A stretch of 58,699 bases of DNA from the NCBI GenBank assembly GCA_045597945.1, contig JAZLLD010000023.1, forward strand, positions 1 through 58,699. The letters run 5' to 3'. The first letter of the stretch is position 1. Each line of letters opens with the position of its first letter. Both the position numbers and the translations under genes were made by a program. This document shows, one piece after another, positions 1-7,723 of this stretch. The notes beneath the pieces are model-generated. The model saw only the letters and a program-made list of their open reading frames with translations. It did no database searches and was not told where the DNA came from. The stretch comes from Colimorpha sp045597945 (lineage in GTDB: Bacteria > Bacteroidota > Bacteroidia > Bacteroidales > P3).

Positions 1-1
1 G

Positions 2-913
2 ATGGACCGCCGCTACTACGACATCTGCGGCATTACCGAGCAAGAGCTTGTGGCAAACTTCCCCGCCCAGATTGACCAGCTGGCCGAGGCCAACAATCTG
101 ACCCATGATGAATGCGTAGAGCGACTGCGCAAACGCTATGACGGATATCATTTTGAGGAAACCGCACCTGGCGTTTACAATCCTTTCAGTGTACTGAATA
201 CATTTGATAGACAGAAGTTTGGCAGCTATTGGTTTGAGACCGGCACACCCTCGTATCTTGTACAGCTACTTCAGGAACACGATACCAACCTTGAGCAGAT
301 GGCCAGTTATGAGACGGATGCCGACACGCTCAACTCCATCGATATCACTTCGCAGAACCCCATCCCTGTCATTTTCCAAAGCGGATATCTCACCATCAAG
401 GGCTGCGACGCAGAATTTGGCACCTATCGATTGGGGTTTCCCAACGATGAAGTTGCCGAAGGGTTTGCCAAATATCTCTTGCCATTCTATACCTCATGTA
501 GGCAGGGAAGCACTAGTTTTGACGGCAAAAACTTTGTGCAGGATGTGCGAGCCGGGCGCACCGAGCAGTTCCTTGAGCGCCTGCGCAGCCTCTTTGCCGA
601 TACACCCTACGAGTTGGTCAAGGACTTAGAGAATCATTATCAGAATGTTATATGGATTGTGGCCAAGCTGATGGGGTTCTATGTCCAGGCCGAGTATCAC
701 ACTAGCCGCGGGCGGATTGACCTGGTGTTGAAAGCCCCCAACTACTGCTATGTGATGGAGTTCAAGCTGGACGGCACCGCCGAGGAGGCCTTGGCACAGA
801 TAAAAAATAAAGACTACACCCTTCCATTTCAACTTGATGGCCAGCAAATCATCCGCGTAGGTCTCAACTTTTCCAAGGAGCACCGCAATATTGAGCGGTA
901 TGTTGTAGAATAA
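2..913 (+). CDS. AAA-ATPase-like / PD-(D/E)XK nuclease family protein, C-terminal part (5' truncated)
   Basis: These are the last 303 residues of the two-domain family that joins an AAA-ATPase-like region (PF09820) to a PD-(D/E)XK nuclease-like domain (DUF1703, PF08011). The family is very common in Bacteroidales and its cellular role is unsettled. The frame is open to the left edge, and the ATG at base 2 lies in a stretch (MDRRYYDICGIT) that is normally internal, so the P-loop half lies outside the window. Family signatures KRYDGYHF and YNPFSVLN are present. The nuclease core is visible as Asp240 in GRIDLVL and Glu253-x-Lys255 in MEFK, so the C-terminus looks intact. It ends in TAA at 911-913. 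Nothing nearby suggests a partner. Confidence 0.85.
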   Translation: MDRRYYDICGITEQELVANFPAQIDQLAEANNLTHDECVERLRKRYDGYHFEETAPGVYNPFSVLNTFDRQKFGSYWFETGTPSYLVQLLQEHDTNLEQMASYETDADTLNSIDITSQNPIPVIFQSGYLTIKGCDAEFGTYRLGFPNDEVAEGFAKYLLPFYTSCRQGSTSFDGKNFVQDVRAGRTEQFLERLRSLFADTPYELVKDLENHYQNVIWIVAKLMGFYVQAEYHTSRGRIDLVLKAPNYCYVMEFKLDGTAEEALAQIKNKDYTLPFQLDGQQIIRVGLNFSKEHRNIERYVVE

Positions 914-1045
914 AGGCAATCTTCCACCAGAGTCTGCTCCCGCCTGATGGACACCTATAGCGAAGCGGCTAACTAGGATTTCCGCCGAACACCTACAAAC
1001 AAGAAGTTGAAATTTTTGAGCCCACCTAAAAACAAAGAAGATTTT

Positions 1046-1291
1046 ATGACCATGAAAACTGATTATATTTATTATTTTTTCGGTGCCTATGGGGTATTGA
1101 ACTTTATTCCACATATATATAAATTCGGACTACGAAAGATACGACTGAGTGAATATATTGACAAGATCTTCTTTTTCAGAGATAAATACAGGACCACAAA
1201 AGAGAAAAAATACCTACTATTATTGATTTTAGATGTAGTGGCGCATATTTTCCTGTTAATCACCTTGATATGCGTGATATTTATTTACTGA
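1046..1291 (+). CDS. hypothetical small membrane protein
   Basis: I do not recognise this 81-residue protein. The frame can be extended to a TTG at 1007, but the ATG at 1046 is preceded by an AAAGAAG purine stretch and gives the more natural start MTMKTDYIYYFF. It has a hydrophobic N-terminal stretch, a central Lys/Arg-rich part (residues about 27-55) and a strongly hydrophobic C-terminus (LLLLILDVVAHIFLLITLI). That suggests a small inner-membrane protein with one or two segments. It is more AT-rich than the genes on both sides and stands alone, so it may be an acquired or decaying gene. The call rests on the open frame, ribosome-binding site and membrane segment only. Confidence 0.45.
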   Translation: MTMKTDYIYYFFGAYGVLNFIPHIYKFGLRKIRLSEYIDKIFFFRDKYRTTKEKKYLLLLILDVVAHIFLLITLICVIFIY

Positions 1292-1462
1292 GTATCACTA
1301 GCACTCGTTAAGTATGCCATTAAGCCGTCCATTTTCTATCAACAAGTGGCAACCCTTCCTGATAACCCTTGAAACTCTGGGTTCAACTACCGGCGAACAA
1401 TTTGCTTTAATATTTTTCACGGCGGGAATACTAAAAAAAACAATACTGCGTTACTTTGATGT

Positions 1463-2377
1463 ATGAATTTAACGAAATATACTACGAGCATCTTTCTGGC
1501 CATCGCACTTATGGCATTCATTTTCAGTGCCTGCAAGAAATTCCAAGGCGATGTTACAGTGCCAGCTTATATACATATTGATTCCATCAAAGTGACTCCC
1601 CAGGAGCACAACGCGCCCTCATCTGAGCCGGGGTTCTACACTTCGAAGATTGATGCCGTGCAGCTCATCGGCTATTTTGAAGGCGATAATGCCGAGACCA
1701 ACATCGGCGTATTCCAGCTGCCTTGCACCGCTCCCGTCCTGCGCCATGGCAAGATGAAATACCTGCATGTTATCCCGGTCATCAAGCAAAACGGCAGTTC
1801 GGCCACTAGAATCTACTATCCATTCTACCAGACCATCAATATCGACACCGCCGTGCTTTATGCCGACAGCGTGCTCAACTTCGGCAACCTTGAAACGCAC
1901 TACTATACGCGCCAGAACATCAATGTGCTGACCGAGGACTATTTCGAGCCCACCATTTTCTCTTCGCATTTCGACAGCACGGTGGTCTGGGTATCCGATC
2001 CCGAAAATGCCTGCACCGGCCAGGGCTACGGTCTCATCCATATCCCGGACACTGTCAAGAATGTGAATTTCGAATTCATCGACGAATTCAACATTCCCAA
2101 CAATTATCTCTACCTTGAGATGGACTACATTACCGATGTGGAGCTGTATATCAACATGATAGGACACGAGGTATCTTCTTCTGGCAACACCTCCATCAAA
2201 TCCATCATGTGTCTGAATCCCAACAAACAATGGAATAAGATTTACATCAACTTAGGCCGCACCTGGAGCCAGTTCTACTACACCACACCGTTCAAAATCT
2301 ACTTCCAAGCCGTCAATACCGAGGGCAAGGAAGCCAACGTGAAAATCGACAACGTAAAAATCCTGACAGTCAAATAG
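1463..2377 (+). CDS. putative lipoprotein, function unknown
   Basis: A 304-residue exported lipoprotein. The N-terminus is a type II signal peptide with a lipobox ending in Cys24 (hydrophobic core then FSAC) followed by Lys-Lys. The mature part is rich in beta-strand-like segments and aromatic residues, and its last third (residues about 195-300, with NFEFIDEFN and VKIDNVKIL) looks like a beta-sandwich. I see no catalytic motif and do not recognise a family. The stop is 26 bp before the start of the sugar-phosphate transferase, so the two are probably co-transcribed. That fits a surface or envelope role but does not define one. Confidence 0.7.
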   Translation: MNLTKYTTSIFLAIALMAFIFSACKKFQGDVTVPAYIHIDSIKVTPQEHNAPSSEPGFYTSKIDAVQLIGYFEGDNAETNIGVFQLPCTAPVLRHGKMKYLHVIPVIKQNGSSATRIYYPFYQTINIDTAVLYADSVLNFGNLETHYYTRQNINVLTEDYFEPTIFSSHFDSTVVWVSDPENACTGQGYGLIHIPDTVKNVNFEFIDEFNIPNNYLYLEMDYITDVELYINMIGHEVSSSGNTSIKSIMCLNPNKQWNKIYINLGRTWSQFYYTTPFKIYFQAVNTEGKEANVKIDNVKILTVK

Positions 2378-2403
2378 CAACACGTCAGACTACCCCTCCG
2401 CTT

Positions 2404-3837
2404 ATGAAGGCCAAACAAGCAACCATCAGATACATCATCTTCGACTTCCTCAGCGCCATGGTGGCCTGGGTACTGCTCTTCCTGTTCCGCAAGATAGTGC
2501 TGGAGCAAACCGATTTTGAAGATGTTGCCCAAGTCTATACCGATGCCAATTTCTGGATTGGCATCTGCCTAGTGCCGCTAGGCTGGCTGGCACTCTACAC
2601 CATCCAGGGCACCTACATGAACGTGCTACGAAAATCCCGACTGAAGGAATTCCAGCAGACTGTGATAGCCAGCGTCATAGGTGTGGTTGTCATCTTCTTC
2701 ACTTTGCTGCTCGACGACGAGGTGAGGACCTACGGCAACTACTATCTCACATTCTTGTTTCTCCTGGTCATCCACTTCTCGCTCACCTACATCTGCCGAG
2801 TTATCCAGACCTCACACATTGTCCGTTGCGTCCACAACCGCAGCATCGGATTCCCAACACTGCTTATCGGCAGCCACAATAAGGCCTACCAGACCTACCT
2901 TGACCTTGAGAACCAGGAGAAATACTCCGGCAACCTATTTGTAGGTTTTGTCTCGGTCGACAACAGCCAGGATACAACCACAGCCGAGTCGCACCTTTCT
3001 GCCGTTATGCCATGCCTCGGCACTTCTGAGCAGGTCAAAAGCCTGATAGCACAGCACAACATTGAGGAGGTGATAATTGCCGTTGAAGACCACGAACAGG
3101 CTGAAATCAAGCAAATTCTACGCACACTGGATGGCTGCGGAAAAGTGATTATCAAGATCACTCCCGACGCACGCGACATCATTTTGGGCATGGTGCGTGT
3201 GGACAGCATTTTCCATTCGCCCCTCATCACTATCGACACCCGACTGATGGAAGAATGGCAGTATTCCGTCAAGCGCATGGCCGACATCGTCCTGTCGGCT
3301 ATGGCCCTCATCATATTGTCGCCGGTATTTCTGTTCACCGCCATCATGGTCAAGTTGTCCAGCCCCGGCCCCATCTTCTATGCACAGGAACGCATTGGAT
3401 ACCAAGGCAAACCATTCAAGATGCACAAATTCCGCAGCATGTATGTGGACGCCGAGTCTTGTGGCCCAGCCCTCTCGCGCGACAACGACCCCCGCATTAC
3501 CCCCTGGGGCCGATTCATGCGCAAAGTTCGACTAGACGAGATTCCCCAATTCTACAATGTGTTCAAAGGCACCATGTCTATTGTCGGCTACCGTCCTGAG
3601 CGTCAGTTCTATATCGACCAGATTGTCAAGCAATGCCCCGAGTACCTCCTGCTGCAACGAATCAAGCCCGGCATCACCTCCTGGGGGCAAGTAAAATACG
3701 GCTATGCCAGCAGCGTTGATGAGATGTGCGAGCGACTGAAATACGACCTCCTCTATCTTGAGAATATGTCGATTACTACCGACATCAAAATCCTCATCTA
3801 CACCGTGGGCATCATCTTCCAAGGCCGAGGCAAATAA
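2404..3837 (+). CDS. exopolysaccharide polyprenyl glycosylphosphotransferase (WbaP/WcaJ type)
   Basis: This 477-residue inner-membrane enzyme of the polyprenyl glycosylphosphotransferase family transfers a sugar-1-phosphate from a nucleotide sugar to undecaprenyl phosphate, the first step of a repeat unit for capsule, exopolysaccharide or O-antigen. Four N-terminal membrane helices (residues about 10-140) are followed by a Rossmann-like soluble region, then another hydrophobic segment (IVLSAMALIILSPVFLF) and the C-terminal bacterial sugar transferase domain (PF02397). Its signatures are all present: SPGPIFYAQERIG, KMHKFRSMYVDAE, VRLDEIPQFYNV and the Bacteroidetes variant SIVGYRPERQ. No glycosyltransferase cluster is nearby. 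Neighbours are a lipoprotein gene 26 bp upstream and an FKBP gene 19 bp downstream. The substrate sugar cannot be read from the sequence. Confidence 0.93.
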   Translation: MKAKQATIRYIIFDFLSAMVAWVLLFLFRKIVLEQTDFEDVAQVYTDANFWIGICLVPLGWLALYTIQGTYMNVLRKSRLKEFQQTVIASVIGVVVIFFTLLLDDEVRTYGNYYLTFLFLLVIHFSLTYICRVIQTSHIVRCVHNRSIGFPTLLIGSHNKAYQTYLDLENQEKYSGNLFVGFVSVDNSQDTTTAESHLSAVMPCLGTSEQVKSLIAQHNIEEVIIAVEDHEQAEIKQILRTLDGCGKVIIKITPDARDIILGMVRVDSIFHSPLITIDTRLMEEWQYSVKRMADIVLSAMALIILSPVFLFTAIMVKLSSPGPIFYAQERIGYQGKPFKMHKFRSMYVDAESCGPALSRDNDPRITPWGRFMRKVRLDEIPQFYNVFKGTMSIVGYRPERQFYIDQIVKQCPEYLLLQRIKPGITSWGQVKYGYASSVDEMCERLKYDLLYLENMSITTDIKILIYTVGIIFQGRGK

Positions 3838-3856
3838 CTAGAAAATAATACACAAC

Positions 3857-4558
3857 ATGAAGAAAATAGTATTCACTTTAGCCGCCGTCATAGCACTGCT
3901 CGCCATCAGCAGTTGCGGCAACAATGTAGAGAAGAAAGTACTCGCCAACCAACAAGACTCCCTCAGCTGGGCCATGGGCATGAGCCTTGCCCGCACAGCT
4001 CAAACCGGATTCTATGATTTTGACGAAAATTTGATCCGTGAAGCTTTCGAGAGCACTCTCCGTGGCCAAAAACAGCCCTTGAGCGAAGAGGCTTATTCCG
4101 CTGCATGCCAGTACATTTCGTTCCTGGCCAACCAGAGCATCCACCAGCAGAGACAAGACCAAGTGAACCAGGCCAGCCAGGAAGAACAGAAATACTTTGA
4201 AAAGCTGGTCAAAGAGAACCCCAACATAAAGAAGTCCGATGATGGCTACTATTACGAAGTTCTCCGCGAAGGCCACGGTGCCAACGCCAAAGCCGGCCAG
4301 CGTATCAAGTTCGATTTCAAAGGCATCAACATGATTACCAACGAAGTCTTAGACGAGACCTACGGCCACCGCGACCCCATCGTCCACAACATCGCACCCT
4401 CTATGTTCAAGGGTATTTACAGCGGCCTCCAGCTCATGAACGCCGGCAGCCAGTTCCGCTTCTATTTCCCCCACAACCTCGTATCCGGTGCCAGCGGCAT
4501 TCCCGCCAACACACCTGTCATCTACGAAGTAGAACTCCACGAAATCTACAACGACTAG
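3857..4558 (+). CDS. FKBP-type peptidyl-prolyl cis-trans isomerase lipoprotein
   Basis: A 233-residue periplasmic prolyl isomerase anchored by lipid. The signal peptide ends in a lipobox with Cys20 (LLAISSC). Residues about 30-135 match the helical dimerisation region of FkpA/Mip-like proteins (DSLSWAMGMSLA, then a Gln-rich helix). The FKBP domain follows (DGYYYEVLREGHG, GQRIKFDFKG, PSMFKGIYSGLQLMNAGSQF, then the final strand PVIYEVELHEI). The usual flap containing a Gly-Gly-Ile-Pro-Pro turn is shortened here, so activity may differ from the standard enzyme. It is 19 bp behind the sugar-phosphate transferase and is closed by the terminator at 4581-4621. Confidence 0.92.
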   Translation: MKKIVFTLAAVIALLAISSCGNNVEKKVLANQQDSLSWAMGMSLARTAQTGFYDFDENLIREAFESTLRGQKQPLSEEAYSAACQYISFLANQSIHQQRQDQVNQASQEEQKYFEKLVKENPNIKKSDDGYYYEVLREGHGANAKAGQRIKFDFKGINMITNEVLDETYGHRDPIVHNIAPSMFKGIYSGLQLMNAGSQFRFYFPHNLVSGASGIPANTPVIYEVELHEIYND

Positions 4559-4580
4559 ACTAATCTTTATTTCCATTCAT

Positions 4581-4621
4581 AAAAAAAGAACTGCCCTTAT
4601 TGTCAAGAGCAGTTCTTTTTT
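4581..4621. terminator. bidirectional Rho-independent terminator
   Basis: A 13-bp perfect stem (AAAAAAGAACTGC with GCAGTTCTTTTTT) around a 15-nt loop. It has A-runs on one side and T-runs on the other, so it can stop the FKBP transcript rightward and the ispE transcript leftward. Confidence 0.92.
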
Positions 4622-4636
4622 ATATTCAGTCAGCCA

Positions 4637-5476
4637 CTACAATATCCGCATATCACCTAGAGCATCAATCAATTGCTGAGTCAGCGGCTCTGCCTCGGGG
4701 AAGAGGGCAAAAACAGTGGCACCACTGCCAGACATAGCCGAATATAGGGCACCGTGGTCATAGAACAATTGCTTGAGGGAGGCAATGGCCGGATGGAGAG
4801 GAAATACCGTGGTTTCGAAATCGTTCACCACAGTGTCTCGCCATTTGGCAATGGGATGGCGCAGCAGTTCAGTCAACTCAGGACCTTGCGAAGCCTTAGG
4901 GTCGATACGTATTCCGCCATAAGCCTCGCGGGTGGATATTGCGTCCGACGGCTTGGCCATAACAAGGCGATAACCTTCCAATGGGTTGAATCCCAGGGGC
5001 GAAAGTTGGTCGCCGATGCCCGTGGCATAAGAGGGTTCGTTATCAATGAAGAATGCGCAGTCTGCCCCTAGCCGGGTCGCAAACCCTTTCAATTGCTGGG
5101 CATCAAGCCCCAGCGAAAACATCTGGTTGAGCATCCGCAGAGTGAAAGCGGCATCGGAGCTGCCTCCACCCAGTCCGGCTCCAAAGGGGATGTTCTTAGT
5201 GAGATGCATCCGCACCGGAGGAATCTGCAGAAACTCGCCATGAAGGAGCCGATAAGCCTTCACGCAGATATTGTCTTCCAGCGGACAGTCGACCACGATA
5301 CCACTTTGAGTAAAAGCCACAAGGCTCTCCCCTGCTGGCTGATCCAGGACTTCTATTTCCAGCTCGTCGCAAAGGGGCACGGGGAGGAACACGGTGGCCA
5401 GGTCGTGATAGCCATCCGCACGACGGCGGAGCACACGCAGGCCGAGATTTATCTTGCAGTTAGGCTTGGTTTTCAT
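4637..5476 (-). CDS. ispE: 4-diphosphocytidyl-2-C-methyl-D-erythritol kinase
   Basis: IspE is the ATP-dependent GHMP kinase of the non-mevalonate isoprenoid pathway. It phosphorylates CDP-methylerythritol on the 2-hydroxyl. The protein is 279 residues from the chosen start MKTKPNCKINLGLRVL. The frame extends further upstream, but only inside phoH and without conserved sequence. Seen: the N-terminal substrate motif with KINLGL and RADGYHDL, the ATP-binding glycine loop PFGAGLGGGSSDAA (residues about 97-110), and the C-terminal GHMP motif MSGSGATVFALF. Two adjacent in-frame ATGs (5476 and 5479) are possible starts. Both overlap the 3' end of phoH by 17-20 bp, so the two genes form a translationally coupled pair. 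It is closed by the shared terminator at 4581-4621. Confidence 0.95.
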   Translation of the reverse strand: MKTKPNCKINLGLRVLRRRADGYHDLATVFLPVPLCDELEIEVLDQPAGESLVAFTQSGIVVDCPLEDNICVKAYRLLHGEFLQIPPVRMHLTKNIPFGAGLGGGSSDAAFTLRMLNQMFSLGLDAQQLKGFATRLGADCAFFIDNEPSYATGIGDQLSPLGFNPLEGYRLVMAKPSDAISTREAYGGIRIDPKASQGPELTELLRHPIAKWRDTVVNDFETTVFPLHPAIASLKQLFYDHGALYSAMSGSGATVFALFPEAEPLTQQLIDALGDMRIL

Positions 5477-6482
5477 CATTAGTCTGAGTTTTGGAGGATT
5501 CCTGCGACTGCTGCTCTGCCACCTGAGCCGAGGTGGCGGCGCGGTCGTATGCCCGGATGATGCGGGTGACCAATTTGTGTCGAACCACATCGGTATTATC
5601 TAATTGTATGATACTGATACCCTCGATACCCTCAAGGATGCGGGTGGCCTGCACCAGTCCCGACTGCTGGTGGCGAGGGAGGTCGATCTGCGTGACATCG
5701 CCGGTGATGACAAACTTGGCATTTCTTCCCATGCGGGTGAGAAACATCTTGAGTTGGGCCGAGGTGGCATTCTGCGCCTCATCAAGAATCACGAAAGCAT
5801 TGTCCAGCGTGCGGCCACGCATGAAGGCCAAGGGAGCAATCTCAATAGTATTGTCCTCCCAGTAATTCAGGAGCTTAGCCTGGGGTATCATATCACGGAG
5901 AGCGTCATAAAGCGGCTGCAGATAGGGGTCGAGTTTGTCGCGCATATCGCCGGGCAGGAAGCCCAGATTCTCGCCAGCCTCCACTGCGGGGCGGGTGAGG
6001 ATGATGCGGCGCACCTCTTTATTCTTAAGTGCGCGCACAGCCAGCGCCACAGCCGTATAGGTCTTACCCGTACCGGCAGGGCCTATGGCAAACACCATGT
6101 CGGTGGATTTCACCGCCTCCACCAGGCGCTTCTGGTTGGGAGTGCGGGCCTTCACCAGCAGACCGTTGCGGCCATGCACCAAAATATCCTCGAAAGTCTC
6201 GGCATCAGGTGTGGTGCCGCCGCTCTCAAAAATCTGCATGATAGCGTTCTCGCTCAGGCGGCCGGTCTTCTCGTAGTGGGCCATCATGGCCTGCAACTTG
6301 GTATCAAAAAAATCAATATCCTCAAGGCTGCCTACAACCTTGAGCATCTCGCCTCGGGCAATGATTTTTAACTTCGGAAACAGAATTCTCACGAACTCCA
6401 GCACCTTGTCGTTATCGCCCCAAAAGCGTGTATAGTCAATCTCTTCTAGAGAAAAAACTCTCTCAATATTGGGTTCTTCCAT
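5460..6482 (-). CDS. phoH: PhoH-like ATPase
   Basis: A 340-residue cytosolic P-loop NTPase of the PhoH/YbeZ family, usually linked to RNA metabolism and ribosome maturation. The start MEEPNIERVF (6482) is chosen because the 30 codons upstream are AT-rich, lie in the promoter region of the divergent ROK gene, and are not conserved in style. Seen: an N-terminal KH-like region (GEMLKVVGSLEDIDFF), QKRLVEAV, Walker A GPAGTGKT (residues about 134-141), the TRPAVEAGENLGFLPGD block and Walker B FVILDEAQN. The C-terminal tail is Gln/Ser/Thr-rich and poorly conserved, and overlaps the start of ispE. The pairing with ispE rather than ybeY is noted without further inference. Confidence 0.95.
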   Translation of the reverse strand: MEEPNIERVFSLEEIDYTRFWGDNDKVLEFVRILFPKLKIIARGEMLKVVGSLEDIDFFDTKLQAMMAHYEKTGRLSENAIMQIFESGGTTPDAETFEDILVHGRNGLLVKARTPNQKRLVEAVKSTDMVFAIGPAGTGKTYTAVALAVRALKNKEVRRIILTRPAVEAGENLGFLPGDMRDKLDPYLQPLYDALRDMIPQAKLLNYWEDNTIEIAPLAFMRGRTLDNAFVILDEAQNATSAQLKMFLTRMGRNAKFVITGDVTQIDLPRHQQSGLVQATRILEGIEGISIIQLDNTDVVRHKLVTRIIRAYDRAATSAQVAEQQSQESSKTQTNDENQA

Positions 6483-6536
6483 ACCGCAAAAATACAAAAA
6501 TATTTTCACATCAACCAATATTTCAAAAAAAAAATG

Positions 6537-6544
6537 TAATTTTG
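6537..6544 (+). promoter_or_regulatory. Bacteroidetes -7 box for the ROK kinase gene
   Basis: TAATTTTG matches the TAnnTTTG -7 consensus and lies 75 bp upstream of the ROK start. A 10-A tract sits immediately upstream. No clear -33 TTTG is visible. Confidence 0.6.
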
Positions 6545-6619
6545 TAGCGTAACAATATGGCTTGGAAAGCAAGTTTTAGCGCTACAAATAATTGAAAATA
6601 AATTATAAATATACATATT

Positions 6620-7627
6620 ATGAATAACACTTACGCTATTGGAATTGACGTTGGTGGCACCAACACCGACATGGGCCTTGTGCGCGATGACGCAAAAATC
6701 GTGGCTCGCCGCAGTATTCCCACCACCAACTACACCGATTTCCACATCTACGTGCACGACATCATGGAACAGATTAACTCCATGATTGCCGAGGGCGACG
6801 CAGAGAAGGGTGTGAGCGCAATTGCTCTCAACGAGCTTACCGGCATCGGCATGGGCGCTCCCAACGGAAATTTCTACACCGGCTGTGTGGAATGCGCTCC
6901 CAACCTGCCCATGAAGGGCCTGCTGGAATTTGAAAAAGAGTTTGGCAAATACACCAGCATCCCTGTGGTGCTGAGCAACGACGCCAATGCCGCCGCCTAC
7001 GGCGAGTATGTCTACGGTGGCGCTCAGGGCATGGACCATTTCATCATAATCACGCTGGGCACCGGCGTGGGCAGCGGTATCGTTGTCGACGGCAAGCTGG
7101 TCCACGGCTTCACCGGCACTGCCGGCGAACTCGGCCACAACATCCTCATTCCCGGTGGCCGCCAGTGCAGCTGCGGCCGCAAGGGCTGCCTTGAGGCCTA
7201 CACCTCCGCCCGCGGTATCGTGAAGACTTATGTCGACCTCCGCTCCGAGAAAGGCGTGGCTGCCGATGCCGACAAGCATGAAGGCTGGATTAGCGCCAAC
7301 GTACCCGATGCCGACGTGACCAGCAAGATGATTGGCGATGCCGCCAACGCCGGCGACCCCTTGGCCAAAGAGACCTACCGCATGGTGGGCAACTGGCTCG
7401 GCCTAGCTTGCGCCAACGCCTGCACCTTCTCTGCCCCCCAGGCCATCTTCCTCATGGGCGGTCCCACCAAGGTCGGCGCACCCCTGCTTGAGCCCTTGAA
7501 GGAGTCCTTCGAGGAAAACATCCTCAATATCTACAAAGGCCGCTGCGACATCTTCATGTCCAAACTCAAGGCCAACGAAGTGGCCATCCTCGGCGCAGCA
7601 GCCCTCATCAAACTGAAGACTAAATAA
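6620..7627 (+). CDS. ROK family sugar kinase (glucokinase-like)
   Basis: A 335-residue ROK-family protein, most likely a hexose kinase that phosphorylates glucose or an amino sugar with ATP in the cytosol. Seen: the N-terminal phosphate loop YAIGIDVGGTNTDMGLV, the sugar-binding aspartate in VLSNDANAAAYGEYVYG, the second phosphate motif ITLGTGVGSGIVVDG, the GELGHN segment, and the zinc-binding CSCGRKGCLEAY motif that defines ROK proteins (Cys183, Cys185, Cys190). There is no N-terminal helix-turn-helix, so it is a kinase rather than a NagC/Mlc-type repressor. It has its own promoter at 6537. The downstream GH92 gene starts 96 bp later, so sugar release and phosphorylation may be functionally linked, although mannose use is inference. 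Confidence 0.93.
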   Translation: MNNTYAIGIDVGGTNTDMGLVRDDAKIVARRSIPTTNYTDFHIYVHDIMEQINSMIAEGDAEKGVSAIALNELTGIGMGAPNGNFYTGCVECAPNLPMKGLLEFEKEFGKYTSIPVVLSNDANAAAYGEYVYGGAQGMDHFIIITLGTGVGSGIVVDGKLVHGFTGTAGELGHNILIPGGRQCSCGRKGCLEAYTSARGIVKTYVDLRSEKGVAADADKHEGWISANVPDADVTSKMIGDAANAGDPLAKETYRMVGNWLGLACANACTFSAPQAIFLMGGPTKVGAPLLEPLKESFEENILNIYKGRCDIFMSKLKANEVAILGAAALIKLKTK

Positions 7628-7723
7628 TCACCCGCAACACACCCTTAGCGCTGGAAGCATATCCCCTACCCCATTCCTATGGACAGGCCTATGCTTCCAG
7701 CCTATAATTACATCATTTACATT

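Noticed and set aside
5604..6371. Forward 255-codon frame opposite phoH
   Set aside because: Shadow of phoH. The reverse frame contains Walker A and B.
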